Source: Glycomyces buryatensis
GTDB lineage: Bacteria; Actinomycetota; Actinomycetes; Mycobacteriales; Micromonosporaceae
Direction of reading: 5' to 3'
NCBI RefSeq assembly: GCF_004912275.1
Contig: NZ_STGY01000056.1
Coordinates: forward strand, 62,001 to 126,000
Length of the DNA stretch: 64,000 bases
Below the pieces are notes generated by a model. The model searched no databases, was not told the DNA's origin, and saw only the letters and a list, made by a program, of their open reading frames with translations. The first letter of the stretch is position 1. Each line of letters starts with the position of its first letter. A program made the position numbers and the translations under genes. Below, one piece after another: positions 49,472 to 59,091 of this stretch.

Positions 49472-51064
49472 TTAGAGAAGGATCTTCTTGAGATGCGAAT
49501 CGACGTCGTCAACCACGCACGCGGGGACTCCGCGGGCCGCCCGGACGAGGCCGTCGTCGATCAGCAACTGCAGTGCACGGTGGGCAGTCGACGGCGCGAC
49601 TTCGTAGCGCTCTGCGAGGGCCTTCTGGGGCGGGAGACGGTCGCCGGAGGCGATGATCCCCGCGCGAATGGCGCCGAGCAGGTCTCGAGCAATGTGTTCG
49701 TAGGGTTCAGTAGGTTCTTCGGGGACCACAGGCGCGGGCTCGGCGGTGAGCATCTGCCTGGCGGCCGCGGGAATGGACGGCATCCGCATGCCGGTGAGGT
49801 CGGCCGCCCGCTGGGCGGACTCACTGCGGTGCGCGGCGTACACACGGAGCGTCGTGGTACCGCCGCCACCATGACCGAGGATGCCGGCGACGGTCCGGAC
49901 GTCGACTCCGGCGGCGATGAGCTCAGTCGCGGCAAAGTGGCGGGTCTCCTTGAGGGTGGCTTTGATGCCGAGGCGGTCCCGGAGGCGGCCGAAGCGCTGG
50001 GTGAGCGTCGATGGTCGGTGCCAGCTGGCGCAGTCAGGGTCGGGGGAGAAGATTCGTCCGTTCGGGGCGATCGTGGCCCCCAGTGCTTCGGCTTGACGCT
50101 CCCGATGGTTCCGGTAGGCGCGCAGCAGTTGGATGTCGAATTCGGTGAGCGCGACGCGTCGCTTGCGGTGGGTCTTGGTGTCCTTCTCCCGCATTTGTCC
50201 ATCGTCGGACTCGCTGATGGCGGTCTCGATGCGAAGCACTCCGACGTCGAGGTCGAGCCGGTCCCAACTCCAAGCGCATATCTCGCCTCTGCGTGCTCCG
50301 GTGCGCACCGCCATCCATATCAGCAGGCCCCATTCGGGGTCACTGTGCCAAGCGGCGTTGATCAGTCGGCCGATCTCCTCCGAGGTGGGCGGGTTCGGGT
50401 CGGGGGGTGGTGCTGCGGGCGGGTCGGCGAGGGCGATGGGGTTGACGGCCAGCCACTTCCAGCGGACGGCTCTGGTCAGTGCCCCCGAGAGGACAGTATG
50501 GATACGCCGGACCGTGTCGTCGGCCAGGGGGCGGCATTGGTGGGCTTTGCAGCGATCGTCGCACTCGTGGAGAAGAGCAGTGCGGTGATCGACCAAACGC
50601 TCGCCGCGGCGGCAGTGCCGGCGGCAGCGCAGCAATTCGCCGTAGAAGCTGTCGAAGATTTCGGCGTCGAGGTCGGCGATCTTCACGTCGCCGATGATCG
50701 GCCGGATGTGGTTTCGGGCCCGGGCCTTGTCGTCTTCGATGGTCTCGGGCTCGACCTTGCGCTTGCGTTGCGCGGGTGGGAGTTCGAGGTACTTGTCGAG
50801 AAGTTCGTTCACGGTCGCGTTAGTGCGGGGGTGGCGTCGCGCGTCAACTTGGGCGATGAAGCCCTGCTTGATCTGTTCGGCGCGCTTCCATGCCTCGCGT
50901 CGCGTCTTTACAGCGGCGTTCTTCGGCACTTGCACAGTCTCGGTGAGGTTGTTCCGCGCGCCGGTGCGCTTGTCGGTCCCCGCGTAGACGGTCACTCTCA
51001 GTGATCCGCTGGGGAGTTCTTCGATGGAGCCGCGGTCGCGGATCGGCTTGAATTTCTCGGTCAT
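49472..51064 (-). CDS. int: Tyrosine integrase with C-terminal GntR winged helix
   Basis: This 530-residue site-specific recombinase moves the element in and out of tRNA-Ala. It has an N-terminal arm-binding region, a SAM-like core-binding domain and the catalytic domain with Arg in RTGARRGEI, box II LKETRHFAAT (the usual first His is Lys), LGHGGGG and the nucleophile Tyr in LRVYAAH. Beyond this, residues from about 455 form an extra GntR-type winged helix (ALAERYEVAPSTAHRALQLL). The ATG at 51064 is about 100 bp from attR. The extra domain is unusual. Confidence 0.9.
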   Translation of the reverse strand: MTEKFKPIRDRGSIEELPSGSLRVTVYAGTDKRTGARNNLTETVQVPKNAAVKTRREAWKRAEQIKQGFIAQVDARRHPRTNATVNELLDKYLELPPAQRKRKVEPETIEDDKARARNHIRPIIGDVKIADLDAEIFDSFYGELLRCRRHCRRGERLVDHRTALLHECDDRCKAHQCRPLADDTVRRIHTVLSGALTRAVRWKWLAVNPIALADPPAAPPPDPNPPTSEEIGRLINAAWHSDPEWGLLIWMAVRTGARRGEICAWSWDRLDLDVGVLRIETAISESDDGQMREKDTKTHRKRRVALTEFDIQLLRAYRNHRERQAEALGATIAPNGRIFSPDPDCASWHRPSTLTQRFGRLRDRLGIKATLKETRHFAATELIAAGVDVRTVAGILGHGGGGTTTLRVYAAHRSESAQRAADLTGMRMPSIPAAARQMLTAEPAPVVPEEPTEPYEHIARDLLGAIRAGIIASGDRLPPQKALAERYEVAPSTAHRALQLLIDDGLVRAARGVPACVVDDVDSHLKKILL

Positions 51065-51134
51065 GTGGAACGACCTTAAGCAGGTTCGTTCCATATTCCG
51101 TACCACGGAAACCGGCCGGTCCCGGAAACGAACA

Positions 51135-51159
51135 TTCCCCAGGCCACCGACCTGGGGAA
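51135..51159 (-). terminator. Hairpin after tRNA-Ala
   Basis: TTCCCCAGG and CCTGGGGAA form a perfect nine-base-pair stem directly downstream of the tRNA 3' end, on the element side. It replaces the original tRNA terminator that was moved to the far end at 22449-22510. Confidence 0.6.
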
Positions 51160-51164
51160 ATGAT

Positions 51165-51211
51165 GTGGAGCCAAGGGGAATCGAACCCCTAACCTCCGCC
51201 TTGCAAAGGCG
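51165..51211 (-). repeat. attR: 47-bp tRNA-Ala repeat
   Basis: Identical to 22581-22627. Here it is continuous with the 5' half of a complete tRNA-Ala, so integration has restored the tRNA with element-derived 3' sequence. Confidence 0.95.
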
Positions 51212-51238
51212 GCGCTCTGCCAATTGAGCTATGGCCCC
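51166..51238 (-). tRNA. tRNA-Ala (anticodon TGC)
   Basis: On the minus strand the 73-nt gene starts GGGGCCATAGCTCAATTGG, has anticodon loop CTTTGCAAG with TGC, a T-arm with GGTTCGATTC, and acceptor end TGGCTCCA. All stems pair, with one G-U in the acceptor. CCA is not encoded. It is the attachment site of the element. Confidence 0.96.
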
Positions 51239-51338
51239 CGGTCACACCACGTATGGCGTGAACCGTACGAGTATCCCCGCCGCTGTCATACCTGCAGCGA
51301 GGATACCCGGGGCGCAGTGAGCTGGCTAACGCTCAGCG

Positions 51339-51470
51339 CTAGCGCACATCCTCCGCGGAGGTCGTGGCCTCGTGCCACAGGGTGCGCTCGTCGTTGATCG
51401 CCTTGACCTTCTTGGCGACCACGACGGCGACGGTCGCCACTCCGGCGACGATCAACAGTTTCTTCCACAT
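51339..51470 (-). CDS. DLW-39-type small membrane protein
   Basis: This 43-residue protein has one membrane helix (WKKLLIVAGVATVAVVVAKK) and a charged tail ending LWHEATTSAEDV. Proteins of this kind, named for a DLW motif in the tail, lie between gyrA and nearby tRNA genes in many actinobacteria. The function is unknown. The ATG at 51470 gives the expected size. Confidence 0.75.
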   Translation of the reverse strand: MWKKLLIVAGVATVAVVVAKKVKAINDERTLWHEATTSAEDVR

Positions 51471-51594
51471 GGACCCAGGCCCCCTACTAGCAGAGATTGC
51501 CGCGTATAGCAATGCCTCGTCCGGCACCGCACGATGCGACTCAGCATAGCGAACACGCCTTGGATGAAGCCGCCGGGCGTTCCGGGGAATGAAA

Positions 51595-51619
51595 AAACCC
51601 GCCGGCTTGCGGCGGGTTT
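51595..51619 (-). terminator. Terminator of tRNA-Ile
   Basis: AAACCCGCCG and CGGCGGGTTT form a 10-bp stem, followed on the minus strand by a T-run. It begins four bases after the encoded CCA. Confidence 0.85.
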
Positions 51620-51622
51620 GTG

Positions 51623-51699
51623 TGGTGGGCGTACCAAGACTCGAACTTGGGACCTCGGAGTTATCAGCTCCGCGCTCTAACCACCTGAGCTATACGCCC
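51623..51699 (-). tRNA. tRNA-Ile (anticodon GAT)
   Basis: On the minus strand the gene starts GGGCGTATAGCTCAGGTGG, has anticodon GAT in CTGATAAC, T-arm GTTCGAGTC and acceptor end TACGCCCA followed by an encoded CCA. Its pairing with tRNA-Ala downstream of gyrA is typical of the actinobacterial gyr region. Confidence 0.96.
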
Positions 51700-51880
51700 G
51701 ATATTTGATTGGTGTTGCCGCATCGGCAACGCTGAGAAAGGTTACCCCACCAGGGGAAGGAACCCTCCTCCGGCCCCCTGGGATAAGGGACGGCCGTCAC
51801 TGCCGCCGCGAGCGGCGCGAGGGCCAGAGTACGGGCGCGAGGACCAGGCGTCGAGCGTGTTTCGGGGTCGGTGGAATGCA

Positions 51881-51915
51881 CCACGGGCCCGCACCGAGGT
51901 GGTGCGGGCCCGTGG
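51881..51915 (-). terminator. Terminator after the DUF3566 gene
   Basis: CCACGGGCCCGCACC pairs perfectly with its complement across a five-base loop, 17 bp beyond the DUF3566 stop codon. It ends the gyrB-gyrA-DUF3566 region. No gene is supported in 51700-51880. Confidence 0.8.
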
Positions 51916-51931
51916 GTCGTCTATCCAATCG

Positions 51932-52621
51932 CTAGTCGCGCTCGGCGAGGGTGACCTCGATGCCGCCGACCAGGTCGGCGCACACGTTGTAGATGAAGGA
52001 ACCGAGCGTGGCGAGCGCGGTGAACAGGACCATGTTGACGACACCGAGCAGCGCGGCGGCGCCGATGACGCCCTTCGCGGTGATCCGGATGTTTTCGGTC
52101 TGGGCCGCGGCATTGTCGCCGTTGGTGCCCATGAGCATCGTCAGCATGTCGTTGACGGTGTCGAAGACGCCCATCGCGTCGAGCGCGATGTACAGCACCG
52201 TGGTCGCGACGACCATGACGATGAACAACACGATCGAGACCGCGAACGAGAACTTCATGACCGACCACGGGTCGACCCGCTTGAGCCGGAGCCTGGCCCG
52301 GCGCGGACCGCGCGCCGCGGCCTGCGAGACGGCCGCCCTGGCCGCACGGACCGCGTCGGCGACCCGGGCGGAGCTGGCGACGCCCGCGTTCTGCTGCGGC
52401 TGGGCCGGGCCCTGCTGCACCTGGCTGATCGCCTCCGGCGTCACCGGCGGCGGGGTCATCCCCGGCGGCCGGCGGATCGTCAACGTCTTGTCCTGCTCGG
52501 CCGCGGACATGGCCGAAGCCGAGGCGCCCCCGTCCGCCTTCGGCTGCTCGACCGGATCGGGCGTCGGTTCGACGCCCTCTTTCCGGTCGGTCTCCGCAGC
52601 GGTCGCCTTCGCGTCGGTCAT
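51932..52621 (-). CDS. DUF3566 membrane protein
   Basis: This 229-residue protein has a disordered N-terminal 105 residues, then the DUF3566 domain: a basic RLRLKRVDPWSVMKFSF segment entering the first helix and a second helix (VNMVLFTALATLGSFIYN). This gene follows gyrA in most actinobacteria, and its role is unknown. It starts where gyrA ends. Confidence 0.88.
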   Translation of the reverse strand: MTDAKATAAETDRKEGVEPTPDPVEQPKADGGASASAMSAAEQDKTLTIRRPPGMTPPPVTPEAISQVQQGPAQPQQNAGVASSARVADAVRAARAAVSQAAARGPRRARLRLKRVDPWSVMKFSFAVSIVLFIVMVVATTVLYIALDAMGVFDTVNDMLTMLMGTNGDNAAAQTENIRITAKGVIGAAALLGVVNMVLFTALATLGSFIYNVCADLVGGIEVTLAERD

Positions 52622-55120
52622 CTACTCGTCCTGTCCCTCATCGGGTTCCTCGGCACTCTGGGTGATGGCGAGCAGCGTCACTTCGTCGGGCAGGTCGATC
52701 AGCTTGACACCCATCGTGTTTCGGTCCGTGGTCTGGCGGACCGGCTTCACCGGAGTCCTGATGACGCCCCCTTCCGAGGTGATCGCGAACAGCTCGTCGT
52801 CCGGCGTCACAGACAGCGCCCCCACCAGGTCGCCGCGCCGTTCGGTGATCTTAGCCGTCAGGACGCCCTTGCCTCCGCGGCCTTGCTGCGGGTACGCGTC
52901 CACCGGAGTCCGTTTCGCATATCCGCGGCTGGTCGCCACGAGGATGTCCATATTATCGCTCAGGACGATCATCGTGAGCAATTCGTCGTCCCCGACGAAG
53001 CGCATCCCGATCACACCGCTGGTCGCGCGCCCCATTGGACGGAGCGATTCGTCGGACGCCTGGAACCGGATCGCCTGGGCCTTGCGGGAAACCAGGAGCA
53101 GGTCGTCGTCCGGCTCGATCAGGGCCGCACCGACGAGCTCGTCGCCGTCGCGCAGGTTGATGCCGACAATGCCGCCGGTGCGCGGCGAGTCGAAGTCCGG
53201 CAGGCGGCTCTTCTTGACCAGGCCGTCGCGGGTGGCCAGCACCAGGTACGGCGCTGCCTCATAGGACTCGAGCTGGATGACCTGGGCGATCGTCTCGTCC
53301 GGCTGGAACGCCAGGACGTTCGCCACGTGCTGGCCGCGGGCGGTGCGGCTGGCCTCGGGCAGCTCGTAGGCCTTGGCCCGGTAGACGCGGCCCTTGTTGG
53401 TGAAGAACAGGATCCAGTCGTGCGTGGTGGTCACGAAGAAGTGGCTGACGATGTCGTCCTGCTTCAGCTGCGCGCCCTGGACGCCCTTCCCGCCCCGCTT
53501 CTGCGAGCGGAACGAGTCGGTCTTGGTGCGCTTGACGTAACCGCCGTGCGTGATAGTGACCACAATGTCTTCGCGGGCGATCAGGTCCTCCATGGACACC
53601 TCGCCGGCGTCGGGCAGGATCTGCGTGCGTCGCTCGTCGCCCCAGCGGGCGACCACGGCCGCCAGCTCGTCGCGGACGATCGCCCTCACCCGCTCGGGCT
53701 TGGCGAGGATGTCCTCGAGGTCGGCGATGCGCGTCTCGATCTCGATCAGCTCGTCGATGATCCGCTGCCGCTCCAGGGCCGCCAGGCGCCGCAGCTGCAT
53801 GTCGAGGATCGCCGTCGCCTGGATCTCGTCGACGTCGAGCAGGGTCATCAGGCCCTGCTTCGACTCTTCGGCCGAGGGCGCGCGACGGATGAGTGCGATT
53901 GTCTCGTCCAGCAGGTCGAGCGCCTTGCCGAGGCCGCGCAGGATGTGGGCCCGCTCCTCGGCCTTGCGCAGGCGGTACTGGGTGCGCCGCTGGATCACTT
54001 CGATCTGGTGCGCCACGTAGTAGCGGACCATCTGCGCGATGTTCAGCGTGCGCGGCACCCCGTCGACCAGGGAGAGCATGTTCGCGCCGAACGTCTCCTG
54101 GAGCTGGGTGTGCTTGTACAGGTTGTTGAGCACGACCTTCGGGACCGAGTCGCGCTTGAGCACGATGACCAGGCGCATGCCGGTGCGGCCGGAGGACTCG
54201 TCGCGGATGTCGGCGATGCCCGTCAGCTTGCCGTCCTTGACGAGGTCGGCCACGCGCTCGGCCAGGTTGTCCGGGTTGACCTGGTAGGGCAGCTCGGTGA
54301 CGACCAGGCAGGCGCGGCCCTTGGAGTCCTCTTCGACCTCCACGACGGCGCGCATCTTGATCGAGCCGCGGCCGGTCCGGTAGGCCTCCTCGATGGCGGC
54401 GCGGCCCAGGACCGTGGCACCGGTGGGGAAGTCCGGGCCGGTGATGATGCCCAGGATCGCCTCCAGGGCCTCTTCCTCGGTGGACTCGGGGTTGTCGAGG
54501 CACCAGTTGACGGCCGCGGCGACCTCGCGCAGGTTGTGCGGCGGGATCTTGGTGGCCATGCCGACCGCGATGCCCTCGGAGCCGTTCATGAGGAGGTTCG
54601 GAATCCGCGAGGGCAGGATCGTGGGCTCGGTGGTCTTGCCGTCGTAGTTCGGCTCGAAGTCCACCGACTCCTCGTCGATGTCCCGCAGCATCTCCATCGC
54701 GAGCGGGTCGAGCCGGCTCTCGGTGTAACGCATGGCGGCGGCCGGGTCGTTGCCCGGGGAGCCGAAGTTGCCCTGGCCGTCGATGAGCGGGTACCGCAGG
54801 CTCCACGGCTGGGCCATGCGGACCAGGGAGTCGTAGATGGCCGAGTCGCCGTGCGGGTGGTACTGACCCATGACGTCGCCGATGACGCGGGAGCACTTGA
54901 CGTAGCCCCGGTCGGAGCGGTAGCCGCCGTCGTACATCCCGTAGAGGATCTTGCGGTGGACCGGCTTGAGCCCGTCGCGCACGTCCGGCAGGGCGCGCCC
55001 CACGATGACGCTCATCGCGTAGTCGAGGTAGGAGCGCGACATCTCAACTTCGATGCCGACCGGGTCGATGCGGCCGTGGCCCTCCGGGATTTCCAGCTGG
55101 TCTTGGTTGTTCTCAGGCAC
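52622..55120 (-). CDS. gyrA: DNA gyrase subunit A
   Basis: GyrA cleaves and rejoins DNA in the supercoiling enzyme. It has 832 residues, with the winged-helix active region [10 protein letters not shown] containing the catalytic Tyr (RYTE) and the six-bladed C-terminal domain with GyrA box QRGGKGV (also QQGRGGKG). The quinolone-resistance region reads [15 protein letters not shown], with the sensitive-type Ser and Asp at the key positions. It lies 47 bp after gyrB, in the same operon. Confidence 0.98.
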   Translation of the reverse strand: MPENNQDQLEIPEGHGRIDPVGIEVEMSRSYLDYAMSVIVGRALPDVRDGLKPVHRKILYGMYDGGYRSDRGYVKCSRVIGDVMGQYHPHGDSAIYDSLVRMAQPWSLRYPLIDGQGNFGSPGNDPAAAMRYTESRLDPLAMEMLRDIDEESVDFEPNYDGKTTEPTILPSRIPNLLMNGSEGIAVGMATKIPPHNLREVAAAVNWCLDNPESTEEEALEAILGIITGPDFPTGATVLGRAAIEEAYRTGRGSIKMRAVVEVEEDSKGRACLVVTELPYQVNPDNLAERVADLVKDGKLTGIADIRDESSGRTGMRLVIVLKRDSVPKVVLNNLYKHTQLQETFGANMLSLVDGVPRTLNIAQMVRYYVAHQIEVIQRRTQYRLRKAEERAHILRGLGKALDLLDETIALIRRAPSAEESKQGLMTLLDVDEIQATAILDMQLRRLAALERQRIIDELIEIETRIADLEDILAKPERVRAIVRDELAAVVARWGDERRTQILPDAGEVSMEDLIAREDIVVTITHGGYVKRTKTDSFRSQKRGGKGVQGAQLKQDDIVSHFFVTTTHDWILFFTNKGRVYRAKAYELPEASRTARGQHVANVLAFQPDETIAQVIQLESYEAAPYLVLATRDGLVKKSRLPDFDSPRTGGIVGINLRDGDELVGAALIEPDDDLLLVSRKAQAIRFQASDESLRPMGRATSGVIGMRFVGDDELLTMIVLSDNMDILVATSRGYAKRTPVDAYPQQGRGGKGVLTAKITERRGDLVGALSVTPDDELFAITSEGGVIRTPVKPVRQTTDRNTMGVKLIDLPDEVTLLAITQSAEEPDEGQDE

Positions 55121-55167
55121 CAGTGCTTCCTTGCTCTGTCAGACGGATGTGAAAGGTCGCATAGCCA

Positions 55168-57132
55168 CTAGATGTCCAGGAATCGGACGTCCTTGGCATT
55201 CTCCTGGATGAAGCGGCGGCGGCTCTCCACGTCCTCACCCATCAGGACGCTGAAGAGCTCGTCCGCGGTTGCCGCGTCGTCGAGCTGAACTTGGAGAAGG
55301 TTGCGGCTGGAGGGATCCATGGTGGTCTCCCACAGCTCGGTGTAGTTCATCTCACCGAGACCTTTGTAGCGCTGCACGCCGTCCGAGCGGCGCGGGTCGG
55401 ACTTGCCTGAGGCGACGCCCGCCTCGATGATCTGGTCGCGCTCGGAGTCCGAGTACGCGTAGTCGACCAGGTCGCCCTTCTTGTTCCACTTGATCTTGTA
55501 CAGCGGCGGCTGGCTCATGTAGACGTGGCCGAGCTCGACCAGCGGCCGCATGAAGCGGAACAGCAGCGTCAGCAGCAGGGTGTTGATGTGGTGGCCGTCG
55601 ACGTCGGCGTCGGACATCAGGATGACCTTGTGGTACCTGAGCTTCTCGATGTCGAATTCCTCGTGGATACCGGTGCCCAGGGCGGTGATCATGCCCTGGA
55701 CCTCGTTGTTCTTGAGGATCTTGTCCAGGCGCGCCTTCTCGACGTTGAGGATCTTGCCGCGGATGGGCATGATCGCCTGGGTGCGGGGGTTGCGCCCCTG
55801 CTTGGCCGAACCGCCGGCCGAGTCGCCCTCGACCACGAACATCTCGCACTCGCTCGGGTTGGTCGACTGGCAGTCGGCCAGCTTGCCGGGCATCGAGGAG
55901 GTCTCCAGCAGGCTCTTGCGGCGGGCCAGCTTGCGGGCCTGCTGCGCGGCCCGGCGGGCGTTCGCCGCCGAGGAGGCCTTCTGGACGATGATCTTGGCTT
56001 CCTTGGGGTGGCGGTCGAGCCAGTCGGGCAGCCACTCGTTGCAGACGCGCTGCACGAAACCCTTGACCTCGGTGTTGCCGAGCTTGGTCTTGGTCTGGCC
56101 CTCGAACTGCGGCTCGCGCAGCTTGACGGAGATGATCGCGGCCAGGCCCTCGCGGATGTCGTCGCCCGAGAGGCGGTCCTTGTCCGAGCGCAGCAGCTTC
56201 TTATCGAAGCCGTACTTGTTGACCGCGTTGGTCAGCGCGGAGCGGAAGCCCTCTTCGTGGGTGCCGCCCTCGTGGGTGTTGATGGCGTTGGCGAAGGTGT
56301 AGACCGATTCCCCGTAGGACTCGTTCCACTGCATCGCGACCTCGAGGGCCTGCTCGGCCTCCTCGGCCTGGAACGAGACCACGGTGGGGTGGACCGGGGT
56401 CTTCGAGGCGTTGAGGTGGCGCACGAAGTCGGCGATGCCCTCGTCGTACTTGAAGGTGACCTCGCGGACGTTGCCTTCCTCGTCGAGGTGCTCCGTCCGC
56501 TCGTCGCGCAGGCTGATGGCGAGGCCCTTGTTCAGGAAGGCCATCTCCTGGAGGCGCCGGTAGATCGTCTTGTAGTCGAATTCGAGGGTCTCGAAGATGT
56601 CGCCGTCGGGCCAGAACGAGACGACGGTGCCGTGCTCGTCCGAGGGCTCGCCCTTCTCGAGCGGGCCGGGCTGGGCGTTCTTGTAGTGCTGGCGCCACAC
56701 GAAGCCGTCGCGGCGGATCTCGACCGCCAGCTGGGTCGAGAGGGCGTTGACGACGGAGACGCCGACGCCGTGAAGGCCACCGGAGACGGCGTAGCTGTCG
56801 GAGTCGAACTTGCCGCCGGCGTGGAGCACGGTCAGCGCGACCTCGACACCCGGCTTCTTCAGCTTCGGGTGGAGGTCGACGGGGAAACCGCGGCCGTTGT
56901 CCTGGACGCGGATGCCGCCGTCGGAGAGGAGGGCGACGTGGATGTCGGTGCAGTGGCCGGCCATCGCCTCGTCGACGGAGTTGTCGACCACTTCCTGGAG
57001 GAGGTGGTGCAGGCCGCGCTCACCGGTCGAACCGATGTACATGCCCGGGCGCTTCCGGACGGCCTCAAGGCCTTCGAGGACCGTCAGCGAACTGGCGCTG
57101 TACTCGTCCTTCTGCTTCGCCGCCACCGGCAA
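55168..57132 (-). CDS. gyrB: DNA gyrase subunit B
   Basis: GyrB is the ATPase subunit of gyrase. Its 654 residues show the GHKL ATP site ([26 protein letters not shown]), the transducer, and the TOPRIM domain with [13 protein letters not shown], the Mg2+ Asp pair in [10 protein letters not shown], and PLYKI. It lacks the roughly 165-residue insert of enterobacterial GyrB, as usual in actinobacteria. The ATG at 57132 follows AGAAGGAG. Confidence 0.98.
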   Translation of the reverse strand: MPVAAKQKDEYSASSLTVLEGLEAVRKRPGMYIGSTGERGLHHLLQEVVDNSVDEAMAGHCTDIHVALLSDGGIRVQDNGRGFPVDLHPKLKKPGVEVALTVLHAGGKFDSDSYAVSGGLHGVGVSVVNALSTQLAVEIRRDGFVWRQHYKNAQPGPLEKGEPSDEHGTVVSFWPDGDIFETLEFDYKTIYRRLQEMAFLNKGLAISLRDERTEHLDEEGNVREVTFKYDEGIADFVRHLNASKTPVHPTVVSFQAEEAEQALEVAMQWNESYGESVYTFANAINTHEGGTHEEGFRSALTNAVNKYGFDKKLLRSDKDRLSGDDIREGLAAIISVKLREPQFEGQTKTKLGNTEVKGFVQRVCNEWLPDWLDRHPKEAKIIVQKASSAANARRAAQQARKLARRKSLLETSSMPGKLADCQSTNPSECEMFVVEGDSAGGSAKQGRNPRTQAIMPIRGKILNVEKARLDKILKNNEVQGMITALGTGIHEEFDIEKLRYHKVILMSDADVDGHHINTLLLTLLFRFMRPLVELGHVYMSQPPLYKIKWNKKGDLVDYAYSDSERDQIIEAGVASGKSDPRRSDGVQRYKGLGEMNYTELWETTMDPSSRNLLQVQLDDAATADELFSVLMGEDVESRRRFIQENAKDVRFLDI

Positions 57133-57465
57133 CTCCTTCTGTCGTCGTTCACGGTCAGTGAGAAAAAGCTAGTCCATGGGTGTGACATTTTCAGCCGTAT
57201 GGACCGGGGCGCGCCCGGTGTCGGTTCCGGCCCGGCGGGCCGGTCCAGCGCCTGGAGGCGCGAAGCCGTCCGATCACAATGCGGCGGTCCGCGCTCGGCG
57301 CCGACCGCCTGGTCGAGTTCACGAACGGTGAAACCGCTCGCATGTCACCCTGTCAAGTCTACTGCGCGCGTGCCTCGAATTCGCTCTCTCAGCGGTGCGA
57401 AGTCGTCACAGTCGCATTGGGGGCCGAGGACATGAACCCCCCTACGGACCTAGGGGTGTGCGGCT
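57133..57465 (-). promoter_or_regulatory. gyrB leader/promoter region
   Basis: This 333-bp spacer between gyrB and the DciA gene holds no credible gene. On the minus strand a TTGACA hexamer (57351-57356) could be a -35 box, giving a gyrB leader of nearly 200 nt. Gyrase genes are usually controlled by supercoiling, but nothing specific can be read here. Confidence 0.4.
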
Positions 57466-57942
57466 TCAGAACGTGTCACGGGAGCCATTAAACCGTACTC
57501 GTCTCGGACCGAAGGAACGTGTCGGCTGTTTGGGTCCGACGATCTTCAGCCGTTTGACGACGCCGGGTCCGAGCGCGGCGGTGATCTTGCCGTAGATCTG
57601 GCCCGAGAGCAACCGCAGCTGGGTGGCCCAGGCGGTGGATTCGGCGACGACGAGCAGCTCGCCGTTCTCCAGCTGCTCGGGACGGCAGTGCCCGGCGATG
57701 TCGGGTCCGACGATCTCGGTCCAGCGGCCGAACACGGAGGCGTTGGAGACCTTGCGGGTCCAGCCGTTCTTGCGCACGACCTGGCCGAGCAGGTTCCCGA
57801 GGAGTTCGGGGTCCCGCTTGTCGGGGCCGGGGCCGGACCACTCCTTGCGGAAGCGCGGGTCGTCGCTCTTGCCGCGCCGCCGGGGACGGGGCCGGTAGTT
57901 GTATCCCCCTGAGCCGCTAGAGCCTGTGCCGCTATAGGACAT
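57466..57942 (-). CDS. dciA: DciA family protein (DUF721), helicase loader
   Basis: This 158-residue protein has a basic, glycine-rich N-terminus and the DUF721 domain (LGNLLGQVVRKNGWTRKVSN, then VFGRWTEIVGPDIAGHCRPE). DciA loads the replicative helicase in bacteria without DnaC, and it normally lies between recF and gyrB in actinobacteria. The ATG overlaps the end of recF. Confidence 0.9.
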   Translation of the reverse strand: MSYSGTGSSGSGGYNYRPRPRRRGKSDDPRFRKEWSGPGPDKRDPELLGNLLGQVVRKNGWTRKVSNASVFGRWTEIVGPDIAGHCRPEQLENGELLVVAESTAWATQLRLLSGQIYGKITAALGPGVVKRLKIVGPKQPTRSFGPRRVRFNGSRDTF

Positions 57943-59068
57943 GCCGGATCTCCCCTTCCCATACGTCGAAGCGCGCGCCGGTCAATCGGGTGGGGACGTC
58001 GGCGGCGACAGCGCAGGTGATGAGCGTCTGCGGAGCGGCCTCGGCGTACTCGGCGAGGCGCTCGCGCCGCGTCCCGTCGAGTTCGGCGAAGACGTCGTCG
58101 AGGATCAGGATGGGGGCGGTGCCGTCGGAGCGCAGGAGCTCGAAGGCGCCCAAGCGGAGTGCGAGCGCGACCGACCAGGTCTCGCCGTGGGAGGCGTAGC
58201 CCTTGACGGGGAGGTCCCCGAGGGTCAGCTCGACGTCGTCGCGGTGGGGGCCGACGAGCGTCGACCCGCGCTCGACCTCCTTGGCGCGGGCTCCGGCCAG
58301 CGCGACCGAGAGCCGCGCGGTGAGCACGCCCGAGTCGGCGGTGAGGTCGTCGCCGAGTTCGGAGGTGTAGACGAGGGTGACCTCCGAGCGGCCGTCGGCG
58401 ATGCGGGAGTGGGCCTTGGCGACCGGTTCGGCCAGGTCGGCGGCGAGGGCGAGGCGCCCGGCGAGGAGTTCGCCGCCGTGTTCGGCGAGGTGGGCGTCCC
58501 AGGCGTCGAGGGTGGCGAGCTCGGCGGAGCCGGGTCCGCGGCCGCCGGTCTTCTTGGCGAGGTAGGCGGTGCGCAGGAGGGTGTTGCGCTGCTTGAGGAC
58601 CCGGTCGTAGTCGGCCTTGACGCCGGCGAAGCGGGGGTAGCGGGCGCACAGCAGTTCGTCGAGGTAGCGGCGCCTGACGCTCGGTTCGCCGCGGATGAGG
58701 GCGAGGTCTTCGGGGGCGAAGGCGATGGCCTTGAGGGCGCCGATGATCTCGCGGGGCCGGGCCAGGGGGGTCTTGTTCAGGCGGGCCCGGTTCGACTTGC
58801 CGGGGACGATGGCGAGTTCGGCGAGGAGGCGGCGGGAGTCGTGGAGGATCTCGGCGCGGATGACGGCCTGCTCGCAGCCGGTGCGGACGAGGGGCGCGTC
58901 TGTGGAGACCCGGTGGGAGCGGAGATTCGCCAGGTAGATAAGGGCCTCGACCAGGTTGGTCTTGCCGTGTCCATTGGGGCCCACCAGGATCGAGGGCCCC
59001 TCGTCGAGCATGATTTGGGCGTGCGCGTAGGACCTGAAGTCCGTCAATTGCAGCTGTCGTACACGCAC
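57932..59068 (-). CDS. recF: DNA replication and repair protein RecF
   Basis: RecF is an SMC-like ATPase that helps load RecA at gaps. The 378-residue protein has Walker A GPNGHGKTN (about 33-41), the signature region GSTLVGPHRDD and Walker B PILILDDVFAELD. GTG 59068 gives the typical RVRQLQLTDFRSY start. Gene order dnaN-gnd-recF-dciA-gyrB is that of Streptomyces and relatives. Confidence 0.95.
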   Translation of the reverse strand: MRVRQLQLTDFRSYAHAQIMLDEGPSILVGPNGHGKTNLVEALIYLANLRSHRVSTDAPLVRTGCEQAVIRAEILHDSRRLLAELAIVPGKSNRARLNKTPLARPREIIGALKAIAFAPEDLALIRGEPSVRRRYLDELLCARYPRFAGVKADYDRVLKQRNTLLRTAYLAKKTGGRGPGSAELATLDAWDAHLAEHGGELLAGRLALAADLAEPVAKAHSRIADGRSEVTLVYTSELGDDLTADSGVLTARLSVALAGARAKEVERGSTLVGPHRDDVELTLGDLPVKGYASHGETWSVALALRLGAFELLRSDGTAPILILDDVFAELDGTRRERLAEYAEAAPQTLITCAVAADVPTRLTGARFDVWEGEIRHVL

Positions 59069-59091
59069 GCCTCTATGATGCCGCCTGCCGA

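Larger units (their letters stand above)
22581..51211. mobile_element. AICE-type integrative and conjugative element in tRNA-Ala
   Basis: The element is bounded by identical 47-bp direct repeats that are the 3' part of tRNA-Ala(TGC). It contains a tyrosine integrase beside the intact tRNA, an FtsK/TraB-type translocase, an SpdB-like protein, a DnaB helicase with an initiator-like protein, GntR regulators and a NUDIX gene. This set defines an actinomycete integrative and conjugative element that transfers double-stranded DNA with a single TraB protein. At about 28.6 kb it is large for the class. No relaxase or type IV secretion genes are seen, as expected. No dedicated RepSA or prim-pol gene is recognised, so replication probably relies on the DnaB/winged-helix pair. 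Everything looks intact. Confidence 0.92.

Noticed and set aside
51857-55171. Very long open frame on the plus strand across gyrA (over 1,000 codons)
   Set aside because: It is the antisense shadow of gyrA and the DUF3566 gene; its composition is biased and it matches no family.
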